A stretch of 18,417 nucleotides of DNA. It comes from Armatimonadota bacterium (GTDB taxonomy: Bacteria > Armatimonadota > UBA10988). A program made the translations under genes and the position numbers. The notes beneath the pieces are model-generated. The model had not been told where the DNA came from. It saw only the letters and a list, made by a program, of their open reading frames with translations, and searched no databases. Within the stretch, counting starts at the first letter, position 1, and each line of letters starts with the position of its first letter. Where the stretch lies: contig JACPDV010000347.1 of assembly GCA_016183835.1 (NCBI GenBank), forward strand, positions 1-18,417. Direction: 5' to 3'. This document shows, piece after piece, positions 1 to 7,321 of the stretch.

Positions 1-12
1 CTGTCCGATCTA

Positions 13-1182
13 ATGCCGCGCGTGAATTTGCGTCTGTTGTCCCGTCTGATCCCCTGCCTTCTCTTGCTCGCCCTGCTGCCGGCGTTGCCGGCGCATGTTG
101 GCCCGCATCCCTCTGTGCACGACACGGTGGCCGGCATCACGCAGCGGCTGTCCTCGCTCGCCGGCGCAGACGAGGCCACCCGGCGAGGCGTGGCAGACGA
201 GGCCCAAACGCTGCGCGCCGAGGCCGAGGCCGCGGTGGACAAGGAGCTGGCGCTCGCCCCCAAGCAGCCGGCGCCGCGGATCGACCGCATCGGGTTGCGC
301 ATGTTCGTCGAGCTCGTGGGAGCCGCCACCACGAACCGCGAGATCGACTTCGTGGCCATGTTCCTGCAGCCGGCCACCCTGGCCGACATGTGGGCCGCCG
401 CGGAGCTCGATGCGCACAACCGAACGCGCCTGATCAGCGCCGTGTGGCTGCAGCTCATGTGCAGCATGAAAGACCACCAGGGCGACATCGAGCTGACCCG
501 CACAGCCCTCCTGCCCTTGCTCGCGCCGGCCGCCCGCGGCAAAGTGGAATGGGCCCGCCAGGAGCTGGAGGACCTGACGCGCGAGGCCGACCCACAGACG
601 GCAGGACTGGCGCTGGCGTCGCTGGGCTTCTACGCGATGATCGGTGAGGCCGACTTCGACAAGGCGCTCGACTGCTTCCACCGGGCGGCCGAACGGGATC
701 CGGCGCTAGTTTCGCCGCACTTGCTGTCAGCCGGGTTGATGCTGATGCGCCACCGCTACGCTGACGTGCTGGTGCTGGCCGATCAACGGCGGAAGGTGAT
801 CCCGGGCGGCTTCTGGCATCTCGTCGCTGCCAAGGCCGCGCTCGAGCTCAAGCAGCTCGACCAGGCGGGCGAGCGCTTCGACGACGCCGTGAAGGCCGAG
901 CCCGAGGACCTCCGCGGGCGGGTGGGGCACGTGGCCCTGCTGCTCTATCGCGCCGGCGCGCCGGACCAGATGGAGCGAGCGAAGGCGGCGCTCGCCGACC
1001 TCCGCCAACGGGCCGGCGACCACCCGAACGAGGAGCTGGCGCTCGACCTGCTGGCCTGCGACATCGCTGTCGACCTGCTCGAAGGCCGGGTCGCCGAGGC
1101 GCGCCGCAGTCTGATTGAAGGCGCGGCCCGAGGCAGCGGCCACCGCGCGCTGGTCCTCCTCCGCGAGGCCGCCGGCCTGTAG
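13..1182 (+). CDS. Exported TPR-repeat protein of unknown function
   Basis: The 389-residue product begins with a basic residue-poor hydrophobic segment (about residues 6-27, leucine-rich, ending near A-L-P-A) that looks like a Sec signal peptide, so the protein is probably exported to the periplasm or cell surface. The rest is alanine- and leucine-rich helix. Two stretches fit tetratricopeptide repeats: about residues 199-232 (A-x-x-x-L-G-F-Y, then F-x-x-A-x-x-x-F-x-x-A, then D-P) and about 269-302 (A-A-K-A-A-L, then A-x-x-x-F-x-x-A-V-x-x-E-P). TPRs normally hold protein partners; there is no catalytic motif. The reading frame is open to the left edge and no ribosome site is visible before the ATG, so the start could lie outside the window, but the signal peptide supports this ATG. 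It is followed after 15 nt by the UroD-like gene, possibly co-transcribed. The specific role is unknown. Confidence 0.75.
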   Translation: MPRVNLRLLSRLIPCLLLLALLPALPAHVGPHPSVHDTVAGITQRLSSLAGADEATRRGVADEAQTLRAEAEAAVDKELALAPKQPAPRIDRIGLRMFVELVGAATTNREIDFVAMFLQPATLADMWAAAELDAHNRTRLISAVWLQLMCSMKDHQGDIELTRTALLPLLAPAARGKVEWARQELEDLTREADPQTAGLALASLGFYAMIGEADFDKALDCFHRAAERDPALVSPHLLSAGLMLMRHRYADVLVLADQRRKVIPGGFWHLVAAKAALELKQLDQAGERFDDAVKAEPEDLRGRVGHVALLLYRAGAPDQMERAKAALADLRQRAGDHPNEELALDLLACDIAVDLLEGRVAEARRSLIEGAARGSGHRALVLLREAAGL

Positions 1183-1197
1183 TTTCGGGAGACGCCC

Positions 1198-2253
1198 TTG
1201 CCCGCTGCGATGACCAGTCCCGAGCGCGTGCGCACCGCCTTCACCGGGCAGCCCGACCGGGTGCCAGTGGTCGAGTTCGCGGTCCACCCGCGGGTGGCCG
1301 CCGCCCTCGTGCCCGACTGCCGCGACGTGCCCGACGCGCTCGACCGGCTTGGTCTCGACGCCGTCTGCTGCGGCGCCGATTGGCGGCGGCCGTGGGAGTC
1401 CGACACCCAGTTCATCGACGAGTGGGGCGTGCTCTACGGCAAGGGCCTGCAGATGATCGACCACCCGGTGGGCGGCCCGGTGCAGATCCGCGAGGACCTC
1501 CTCCGGTGGCAGCCGCCCGACCCCGACGCCGAGTGGCGGCTCGCCACCTTCCGCGACCTCGTCGCCCGGTTCAAGGGCAAGCGCGCAGTCTTCTTCTACC
1601 ACCGAGCCGCCTTCATGTGGAGCGCGTACGTGACCGGGCTCGAGCACCTGCTCGAGCTCTTCGCCGTCGACCCCGACTTCGCCGAGGAGCTCATGGACCG
1701 CGTGGTGGCGTGCAACGAGAAGATCATCCGCAACGCCATCCGCCTCGGCGCCGAGGCGATCCACGTGGCCGACGACTACGCCGCCAACGACGCACCGTTC
1801 TTCTCGCCCGGCATGTTCCGCCGGCTCGTGCTCCCCCGGCTGAAGCGCGTGGTGGACGCCATCCACGAGGAGGGCGCCTTCGCCATTAAGCACACCGACG
1901 GCAACATCTGGCCGCTCCTCGACGACATGCTCGACGCCGGGATCGACGGGCTCAATCCGCTCGAGCCGGTGGCCGGGATGCACCTGGCCGACGTCAAGCA
2001 GCACTGCGGCGACCGGGTCTGTCTGGTGGGCAACATCGACTGCGGCCACCTGCTCTCGCACGGCACCCCGGGCGAGGTCGAGGCGGCGGTGCGGCAGGCG
2101 ATTGAGGACGGCGCCGCGGGCGGACGCTTCATGCTCTCCTCGAGCAACAGCATCCACGCCAGTGTGCGGCCGGAGAACTATCGGGCGATGATCGAGGCGG
2201 GGCGGAAGTATGGCGTCTACCGAGGCTACTTCCCTGGCAGATGCGCCTGGTAA
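1198..2253 (+). CDS. Uroporphyrinogen decarboxylase (UroD/COG0407) family protein
   Basis: This 351-residue protein has the overall layout of UroD-fold proteins: an N-terminal S-P-E-R-V-R-x-A-F-x-G-x-x-P-D-R-V-P segment, a central KHTDGN (residues 231-236), then D-D-M-L-D-A-G-I-D-x-L-N-P, then G-N-I-D-C near 278-282, and a C-terminal S-x-S-I-H-x-x-V-x-P-E-N-Y-x-x-M. It lacks the RFxRQAGRY-type signature of true HemE, so it is unlikely to make coproporphyrinogen. Family members of this kind include corrinoid-dependent methyltransferase partners (MtaA/MtbA-like) and many uncharacterised paralogues abundant in Planctomycetota and Verrucomicrobiota. His232 and Cys282 could contribute to a metal site, but the MtaA H-x-C motif is absent (H-T-D here). 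The TTG start is favoured because GGGAG lies 6 nt upstream; the ATG at 1210 is an alternative. The 3' end overlaps the convergent methyltransferase gene by 28 bases. Confidence 0.85.
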   Translation: MPAAMTSPERVRTAFTGQPDRVPVVEFAVHPRVAAALVPDCRDVPDALDRLGLDAVCCGADWRRPWESDTQFIDEWGVLYGKGLQMIDHPVGGPVQIREDLLRWQPPDPDAEWRLATFRDLVARFKGKRAVFFYHRAAFMWSAYVTGLEHLLELFAVDPDFAEELMDRVVACNEKIIRNAIRLGAEAIHVADDYAANDAPFFSPGMFRRLVLPRLKRVVDAIHEEGAFAIKHTDGNIWPLLDDMLDAGIDGLNPLEPVAGMHLADVKQHCGDRVCLVGNIDCGHLLSHGTPGEVEAAVRQAIEDGAAGGRFMLSSSNSIHASVRPENYRAMIEAGRKYGVYRGYFPGRCAW

Positions 2254-2831
2254 CCGTCCCGCAGCCGCCGGCAGTGGTACACCCCGCCCGGCGGGAAGTT
2301 CCACGGCACCAGGGAGAACGCCACGTCCTCGAACAGCCGCCGGTACAGCGGCAGATAGACCCACGGGATCACCGTGAGCTGGGAGAAAAACGCCTCGCCC
2401 GCGCACTCCTTGACGAACCGGAAGACCCCCTCGCTCACCGCGCGCGGCAGGCTCGGCGTGGGCAGCCCGCTGAGCACCAGGTCCACCGGCTCGAGCCCCA
2501 TCTCCGGCAGACGCTCGGGCAGTTCGCGCACGTCGGCGCAGATAATCTCGGCGCGCGGGCAGCGGGCGGTGAGGATGGCGGCGAAGTCCGGGTCGATCTC
2601 GACCGCGATCAGCCGGCTGTCGGGGTGCAGCCGCTCCGCCGCTTCCACGGTGATGGCCCCGGTGCCCGCCCCCAGCTCGACGATCACCTGCGGCCGCTCG
2701 GGCGTGACGTGACGGCACACCTCGCGCGCCAGAGCCCGGCTGGACGGCGCCACGCTGGCCACCCGCGTGCCGTGGCGCAGGAACTTGCGGAGGAACAGGA
2801 ACCGGTCGGACCGGGTGGGCGGCTCACCCAT
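2226..2831 (-). CDS. PmtA/OlsG-like lipid N-methyltransferase (class I, SAM-dependent)
   Basis: The 201-residue product is a small soluble class I methyltransferase. Motif I is ELGAGTG (residues 52-58), followed by the acidic AVEID (76-80) that binds the SAM ribose and a C-A-D-V-R segment near 98-102. The motif IV region reads D-L-V-L-S-G-L-P (117-124). The N-terminal F-L-R-x-F-L-R-H..V-A-S-V-A-P-S-S pattern and the S-G-L-P motif are typical of the Rhodobacter-type phospholipid N-methyltransferase PmtA and of OlsG, the ornithine-lipid N-methyltransferase reported from the planctomycete Singulisphaera acidiphila; rRNA dimethylases (KsgA) share the fold but would have an N/D-L-P-Y/F motif. It lies 11 nt downstream of the OlsF-like gene on the same strand, so the likely substrate is the amine of the amino-lipid made by that enzyme, at the cytoplasmic membrane. 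Phosphatidylethanolamine is the main alternative substrate. Confidence 0.8.
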   Translation of the reverse strand: MGEPPTRSDRFLFLRKFLRHGTRVASVAPSSRALAREVCRHVTPERPQVIVELGAGTGAITVEAAERLHPDSRLIAVEIDPDFAAILTARCPRAEIICADVRELPERLPEMGLEPVDLVLSGLPTPSLPRAVSEGVFRFVKECAGEAFFSQLTVIPWVYLPLYRRLFEDVAFSLVPWNFPPGGVYHCRRLRDGYQAHLPGK

Positions 2832-2842
2832 ACGGCGGACTC

Positions 2843-4699
2843 CTAGCCGGACTGCGCCGGCGGGGTCTCGAGATTGTGCGCGGCGCAGAAGCGCTCGATG
2901 GCCTCCGGCTCACCGAGGTAGCGCTCCATCGTCCGCCGGTCGGCCAGCCGGGTATCGAACAGGCACAGGCAGTCGAGGCAGTAGCCGAACTTGGGGTCGA
3001 TGTTGAACGCCAGCGAGCGCGCGCCGAACTTCACGTACTGCTTGAGGAGCGGCGGGACGCCCTTGCCGTCGGGCTCGATGTCGCTGATCAGGCGGTTCAA
3101 CTCGTGGATGTTGCGGATCTGCCGGACGAGGCGGAGCACGTCGGCGCTGGCGGCCTTGCGCAGGTCGAAGGGCGTGCGCGAACGGACCATCGGCGCCAGC
3201 TCGCTGCGCCGCTCGGGCTGCTGCAGGAAGGCCACCATCAACGCCCGGCTGAGCGGCCGGTAGGCGTTCGAGATGCTCACCGGCCCGAACAGGTGCCGGT
3301 AGTAGGGGTTGCGCACGAAGAACTGCCCGATGCCCTTCCAGAGGAGCATGACCGGCGCCAGGCTGTGCTGATACTCTTGCCGGACGAACGAGCGCCCCAG
3401 CTCCAGCGACGGCCCCAGCCGCTCGAGAAACGGCTTGGAGAGTGCGAAGCAGGTGGAGACGTAGAGCCCCTTGGCCCCGCCCGGGCTGACCCGGTCGGTG
3501 GGTCCCAGCCGGTAGGCGCCCACCAGCTCGGTGCGGCGGTGGTTCCACAGCAGGAGGTGGAGGTAGGTGCGGTCGAACGGGTCCAGGTCGAGCGGCTGCC
3601 CGGTGCCCTCGCCCACGGTACGGAAGGTGGTTTCGCGCAGCCGGCCCAGCTCGAACAGGAGGTTGGGGATCCACTCCGCCTCGGCCAGGTAGCAGGCGTG
3701 GTCGGCGCTCTCGAACAGCCGCGCCTCGGGCGGCAGGCCGTTGACATCCTCGAGCAGGTGCTCGGGCGACACCGGCGGGGCGACGGGCGGCATCGGCCGG
3801 GCGGCCCGCCGGCGCCGCGCCCGGTGCTTCCGCCGGATCGCCCGCACGCGCGCCCGGCGGCTGAGGTTCACCTCGCGCCCGGCCAGCGCCTGCGTCCGGA
3901 GCTGCACGTATTCCGTGGCCTCCTGGTTGTCCTCGATGCGGTTCAGCTCGGCCGCCGTGATGGGCGAGCCGATCTGGATGTGGCACACGGCATGCTGCTT
4001 GTTGAGGAGCTGCCGGGGGAGGAGGACCGTGCGGAGGAGCGGGTGGATCAGTCCGGCGAGCTGGAAGAACGCGCCGTTCGCGCCGGCGAAGTGGAGCGGC
4101 ACGATGGTCGCCCCGGTGCGGCGGATCAGGCCCACCACGTTGTCGGTCCACGGCGACTCGGTGACCTGCCGGGTGTGGAGGTCGAGGTGGGCCACCTCGC
4201 CCGCCGGGAAGACGGCGATGGCATGCCCGTCGCGCAGCCAGGTGATGGACTCGCGCAAGCCCCGGATGTTGCTGCGCTTGGCGCTGGGGGTGTCGAACGG
4301 GTCGACGAAGATGCAGAGGTCGCGCATGGCCGGGAAGCAGGCGAGGATGTAGTTGGCGAGGAGCTTCACGTCGGCGCGCCGCCGGCCCACTACGTCGGCG
4401 AGGACCAGCCCCTCGATGCCGCCGAACGGATGGTTGGCAACCACCACCAGGGGGCCCTCGGCGGGGATCCGGGCGAGGTCTTCGTCGCGGACCTTGACGT
4501 GCAGGTCCAACTGCTCGAGCACCGAACGGCAGAAGTCGAGCGGGCTGCCGGTGGTGTTGGAGGCGTCGTAGACGTCGCTCAGCTCAGGGATGCACAAGAG
4601 GCTCTGGAGCGGGGCGCGCATGGCGTGCAGCGGCCGGGGGAGTCGGTCCCAGATGGGATCGAGGTCCAACCTTCCCGATCGCCCTCGGCTCAGACGCAT
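2843..4699 (-). CDS. OlsF-like bifunctional amino-lipid synthase: O-acyltransferase fused to GNAT N-acyltransferase
   Basis: The 618-residue product has two acyltransferase halves. Residues ~60-270 form a PlsC/lysophospholipid-acyltransferase domain with NHPFGG (89-94, catalytic His90, acidic Glu96) and FPAGEV (164-169). A basic, proline-rich linker near 285-315 leads to a second half (~320-610) of the GNAT-like, hemolysin/OlsB type, with S-L-E-L-G-R-S-F-V and a W-K-G-I-G-Q-F-F segment. This fusion is the architecture of OlsF, where the C-terminal half N-acylates an amino acid and the N-terminal half adds the second fatty acid, giving a phosphorus-free membrane lipid. Ornithine is the best-known head group; glycine or another amino acid cannot be excluded. 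The frame is open upstream to 4933, but the ATG at 4699 is chosen because GGAG sits 8 nt before it and the upstream residues are arginine/proline-rich and atypical. It leads an operon with the methyltransferase gene. Confidence 0.8.
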   Translation of the reverse strand: MRLSRGRSGRLDLDPIWDRLPRPLHAMRAPLQSLLCIPELSDVYDASNTTGSPLDFCRSVLEQLDLHVKVRDEDLARIPAEGPLVVVANHPFGGIEGLVLADVVGRRRADVKLLANYILACFPAMRDLCIFVDPFDTPSAKRSNIRGLRESITWLRDGHAIAVFPAGEVAHLDLHTRQVTESPWTDNVVGLIRRTGATIVPLHFAGANGAFFQLAGLIHPLLRTVLLPRQLLNKQHAVCHIQIGSPITAAELNRIEDNQEATEYVQLRTQALAGREVNLSRRARVRAIRRKHRARRRRAARPMPPVAPPVSPEHLLEDVNGLPPEARLFESADHACYLAEAEWIPNLLFELGRLRETTFRTVGEGTGQPLDLDPFDRTYLHLLLWNHRRTELVGAYRLGPTDRVSPGGAKGLYVSTCFALSKPFLERLGPSLELGRSFVRQEYQHSLAPVMLLWKGIGQFFVRNPYYRHLFGPVSISNAYRPLSRALMVAFLQQPERRSELAPMVRSRTPFDLRKAASADVLRLVRQIRNIHELNRLISDIEPDGKGVPPLLKQYVKFGARSLAFNIDPKFGYCLDCLCLFDTRLADRRTMERYLGEPEAIERFCAAHNLETPPAQSG

Positions 4700-4707
4700 G
4701 TGGAGCA

Positions 4708-4711
4708 CTCC
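4708..4711 (-). promoter_or_regulatory. Ribosome binding site deciding the start of the OlsF-like gene
   Basis: On the minus strand a GGAG lies 8 nt before the ATG at 4699. No similarly placed site precedes the upstream in-frame starts, so this supports the shorter 618-residue protein. Confidence 0.55.
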
Positions 4712-4763
4712 GCGCGCCGCCGTGCCGCCGGCTCCCCCGTGGCGCTGGTTCCCGATGCCTACA

Positions 4764-4792
4764 AGACTGCCAGGAGCGGGCGCTCTTGTCAA
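4764..4792 (-). promoter_or_regulatory. Possible promoter of the OlsF-like operon
   Basis: The minus strand carries a perfect TTGACA (plus-strand 4787-4792). A -10 box 17-18 nt further on would fall at CAGTCT/AGTCTT, which is a poor match to TATAAT. If used, the transcript would have a leader of about 60 nt before the ATG at 4699. The position in the divergent intergenic region is suitable, but the weak -10 keeps this tentative. Confidence 0.25.
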
Positions 4793-4850
4793 GCGGCGGA
4801 CGGTCGGGTTGCGGCGAGGGTATGGTAAGCTACGGGTCGCGGGAGCGGCG

Positions 4851-5132
4851 ATGCGGCACACCATTCGGGAGCTGGCCGGCACCTTGAAGCGGCGGGCGGA
4901 GGCCTGGCGGGCGTGGGCGGCGGACCCGCGCACCCCGCGCTCCTCGCGCTGGCTGGTGGGGCTGGCGGTGGGCTACGCGCTGATGCCGTTCGACCTGATC
5001 CCCGACTGGATCCCGCTGGTGGGGCACCTGGACGACCTGGTGATCGTGCCGCTCCTCCTCTGGCTGGCGCTCCGCCGGGTGCCGGCGGAGGTGCGGGCGG
5101 AGCATCTGGGCACACCGGGCCAGGCGCGCTGA
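4851..5132 (+). CDS. YkvA/DUF1232 small membrane protein
   Basis: This 93-residue protein matches the DUF1232 (YkvA) family. The hallmark is a hydrophobic segment with Y-A-L-M-P-F-D-L-I-P-D-W-I-P, followed by G-H-L-D-D-L-V-I-V-P (residues ~43-68), which forms a membrane-associated helical hairpin with conserved Asp-Pro turns. The N-terminal ~30 residues are basic and tryptophan-containing; the C-terminus is short and charged. The molecular function of the family is not established. The ATG at 4851 is chosen over upstream in-frame starts because GGGAG lies 5 nt before it and the domain begins soon after. It is divergent from the OlsF-like operon (151 nt between starts) and 66 nt upstream of the zinc-ribbon membrane gene, with which it may be co-transcribed. 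Confidence 0.85.
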   Translation: MRHTIRELAGTLKRRAEAWRAWAADPRTPRSSRWLVGLAVGYALMPFDLIPDWIPLVGHLDDLVIVPLLLWLALRRVPAEVRAEHLGTPGQAR

Positions 5133-5198
5133 AGGAGCCGCGCCGCCCGGCGCCAATCATCCACCGTTGGCCGGCCTCGCCGGCGGGGGAGAGCCCTC

Positions 5199-5988
5199 AT
5201 GGCGGACGACGGACAGGACCTTCAGTTCGACCGTGCCGAGACGCCGGCCGACGCGACCGAGCCCGAAGGCTCCGCTCCCACCTGCGCCGCCTGCTCGACG
5301 CCGCTCCGCGATGTCTACTGGGACATCAACGGCCAGGCCACTTGCCCCACCTGCAAGGACGCCCTCGCCGCCGCCCTGACCGGCGGCTCCGGCGCGCGCC
5401 GCTTCTTGAGCGCGCTCGGCCGCGGACTCGTCGCCGGGGCGCTCGGCGCAGTCGTCTATTACGCCATCCTGCGTCTCACCGGCTTCGAGTTCAGCCTGAT
5501 CTCCATCATCGTCGGTGTGATGGTGGGCAACGCCGTGCGCCACGGCTCCAACGCGCGCGGCGGCTGCCTCTACCAGGGCCTGGCGGTGGTGCTGACCTAC
5601 CTCGCGATCGTGAGCTGCTACGTCCCCTTCATCGTTCAGGGACTGCGCGAGCAGCTCAAGGACCGGGGCTACGTGGCCGCTCCCGCGGCCACGCCGGACA
5701 CTTCGGCCCCCGGCAAGCCCGTCGAGGTGAAGCCAGGCGCCGCGAAGCCGCCTCAGACGAATCCGCCCGCGCCCGGTGCGAACGGGTCCGCAGCGGCATC
5801 GCGGGCGCCGACGAGCCATCGCCTGCGTCGCGCCATTCCTCGGCGGCGCGGCCAACATCATGCAGTGGGTGATCATCGGGATCGGGCTCTACCAGGCCTG
5901 GCACATCAACCGCCGGCCGGTGTACAAGGTCACCGGTCCGCTGCGGCTCAACGTGGAGGCGCCGCTGGCGACGCCCGATGGCGGATGA
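5199..5988 (+). CDS. Zinc-ribbon multi-pass membrane protein, frameshifted
   Basis: The N-terminal half reads in one frame: an acidic leader, then a zinc-ribbon-like C-A-A-C .. C-P-T-C (about residues 29-32 and 50-53), then two or three membrane helices (G-L-V-A-G-A-L-G-A-V-V-Y-Y, S-I-I-V-G-V-M-V-G-N-A-V-R and a third around V-V-L-T-Y-L-A-I-V-S) and a proline/alanine-rich linker. After about 5790 that frame degrades into arginine-rich nonsense, while the +1 frame gives a convincing last helix (I-A-C-V-A-P-F-L-G-G-A-A-N-I-M) and tail, ending at 5988. One extra base between roughly 5790 and 5818 explains this; the corrected product is about 262 residues. GGGGGAG lies 7 nt before the ATG. The corrected end overlaps the M50 protease start by 11 nt, as expected for an operon. 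The overall plan resembles uncharacterised zinc-ribbon membrane proteins I associate with Acidobacteriota; function unknown. The uncorrected frame runs on to 6317 but is not believable there. Confidence 0.7.
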
Positions 5989-7006
5989 CCCGCCGCCCGG
6001 CCCGGTGGTTGCCTGCCCGGAGTGCGGCACGCAGGTGGCGCCGACCCGGCTGGACTGCCCCAACTGCCGCTGGCTCGTCCACGGCGAGACGCTCAAGGCG
6101 CTGGCGGCGGGGGCCGAGCAGGCCGCGTCCGGCAACGATCTGCCCGCCGCCCTCATCGCCTGGGAACGCGCCCTGCTCCTCCTGCCGCCCGACTCGCGCC
6201 AGTACGGCGTGGTGTCGGCGCGGGCGCAGGAGTTGCGGCGCCGGATCGAAGCCGACCCGGCGCAGGCCAAAGCGGCGCGGCGCGGCTCCGGCTGGCAGGG
6301 CGGCGCCGCGGGGGTGAGCGGCATCGCGCTGGTCCTCTGGAAGCTCAAGGCGCTGCTCCTCGGCCTGACCAAGGGCGCCACGCTGTTCAGCATGTTGCTG
6401 TCGTTCGGGGTTTACTGGACGGCCTGGGGCTGGCGCTTCGCGCTGGGCCTGGTCCTCTCGATCTACGTCCACGAGATGGGGCACGTGCTGGCCTTGCGGC
6501 GCTACGGCATCGCGGCCACGGCGCCGATGTTCATCCCCGGTTTCGGGGCGATGATCCGCCTTCGCGAGCGCGTGACCGACCCGGTGGCGGAGGCGCGGAT
6601 CGGCCTGGCGGGCCCGAGCTACGGGCTGGGCGCGGCGGTGGTGTGCTGGATCGTGGCGCTGGCGACGGGCTCGCCCTACTGGCTGGCGGTGGCGAAGGTG
6701 GGGGCGTGGATCAACCTGTTCAACCTCCTGCCGGTGTGGCAGCTCGACGGCGCGCGCGGGCTGCGGAGCCTGACGCGGAATCAGCGCTGGCTGCTGGTGC
6801 TGGCAGCGGCCGCGCTGGGGTGCGCCACCACCGAGGGGTTGCTGGTCTTGATGGTGCTGCTGCGCCTCGTGCAGGCCGGCGCGCAGGCGGCCGACGAGCC
6901 GGACCGGGCGGGGCTGGTGGAGTTCCTGGTGTTGCTGGCGGCGCTGGCGGGGCTGGCGGCGTATGGGGGGCATCCGCTTCCCGCGGCGACGGGCGGCGGG
7001 CCTTGA
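5978..7006 (+). CDS. Site-2-type M50 family metalloprotease with N-terminal zinc ribbon
   Basis: This 342-residue protein is an intramembrane zinc metalloprotease candidate. Residues 13-30 form a zinc ribbon (C-P-E-C .. C-P-N-C), residues ~35-95 are helical and TPR-like, and the membrane core starts near 112. The catalytic HEMGH is at 165-169 inside a hydrophobic helix, and the second zinc/aspartate motif N-L-F-N-L-L-P-V-W-Q-L-D-G occupies 246-258, both diagnostic for M50 (the second is usually N-x-x-P-x-x-x-x-D-G). Further helices follow to about 330. Family members cleave transmembrane substrates such as anti-sigma factors; the substrate here is unknown. Its start lies within the end of the zinc-ribbon membrane gene, so the two are translationally linked and may work together. 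No PDZ domain is present. Confidence 0.88.
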   Translation: MADDPPPGPVVACPECGTQVAPTRLDCPNCRWLVHGETLKALAAGAEQAASGNDLPAALIAWERALLLLPPDSRQYGVVSARAQELRRRIEADPAQAKAARRGSGWQGGAAGVSGIALVLWKLKALLLGLTKGATLFSMLLSFGVYWTAWGWRFALGLVLSIYVHEMGHVLALRRYGIAATAPMFIPGFGAMIRLRERVTDPVAEARIGLAGPSYGLGAAVVCWIVALATGSPYWLAVAKVGAWINLFNLLPVWQLDGARGLRSLTRNQRWLLVLAAAALGCATTEGLLVLMVLLRLVQAGAQAADEPDRAGLVEFLVLLAALAGLAAYGGHPLPAATGGGP

Positions 7007-7321
7007 CCATGCTGGGAGGCCTACTCGGCGTGCCGGCGACACAGCTCCACCACCGCGTCGCGCATCGAGGTCGGGCCTCGTGCCGTGTATCGCGAGGCAG
7101 ATCGTGCCAGCCCGCGCTGCGCGGTGACCGTTGTTGGCGGGATTCGCGGCGCGCGGCTCAACCTGCCTGGGCATGATACGCCGGTTCAGCTCCCACGGAG
7201 GCCACTGGAACAACAGAGCAAGCGATGGATCTGTCTATCTGGCACACAAGGAGGTGCCTTGCGCGTTAGTAACCAATACGGCACGGCGAGGCACTCAGCC
7301 TTGCTGAGCAGGAGTCCGTCA
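7007..7321. other. Gene-poor stretch before the TIGR04255 cassette
   Basis: No convincing gene is present. On the minus strand a frame ends at a TAG at 7021-7023 after a short plausible C-terminus (M-R-D-A-V-V-E-L-C-R-R-H-A-E); it could be the tail of a truncated gene, but upstream it degenerates. At 7248-7254 a strong AAGGAGG precedes a TTG at 7259 that is in frame with the TIGR04255 gene and could give a longer product. A 14-codon frame starting with ATG at 7225 is too short to support. Confidence 0.5.
7310..7314 (+). promoter_or_regulatory. Ribosome binding site deciding the start of the TIGR04255 gene
   Basis: AGGAG lies 7 nt before the GTG at 7322. The family usually begins a few residues before its P-P-L-V-E-V-V motif, which fits this start better than the upstream in-frame starts at 7085 or 7259. 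Confidence 0.6.

Noticed and set aside
727..2718. Long minus-strand open frame opposite the UroD gene
   Set aside because: It is an antisense shadow common in high-GC DNA: His/Arg/Gly-rich, no domain, and both the UroD protein and the methyltransferase on other frames are clearly real.
2876..4828. Long plus-strand open frame opposite the OlsF-like gene
   Set aside because: Composition is low-complexity and shows no motif; the minus-strand frame contains the NHPFGG and GNAT signatures.
4700..4933. Longer OlsF-like protein starting at 4933
   Set aside because: The extra 78 residues are Arg/Pro/Ala-rich, would overlap the divergent DUF1232 gene, and the ATG at 4699 has a well-placed GGAG.
5989..6317. 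Extension of the zinc-ribbon membrane gene to a stop at 6317
   Set aside because: The residues are arginine/proline-rich and out of phase with the clear M50 gene; a frame correction gives a natural end at 5988.
7225..7269. Fourteen-codon leader-like frame before the TIGR04255 gene
   Set aside because: It has no good ribosome site and no run of regulatory codons or attenuator hairpin; too short to support.
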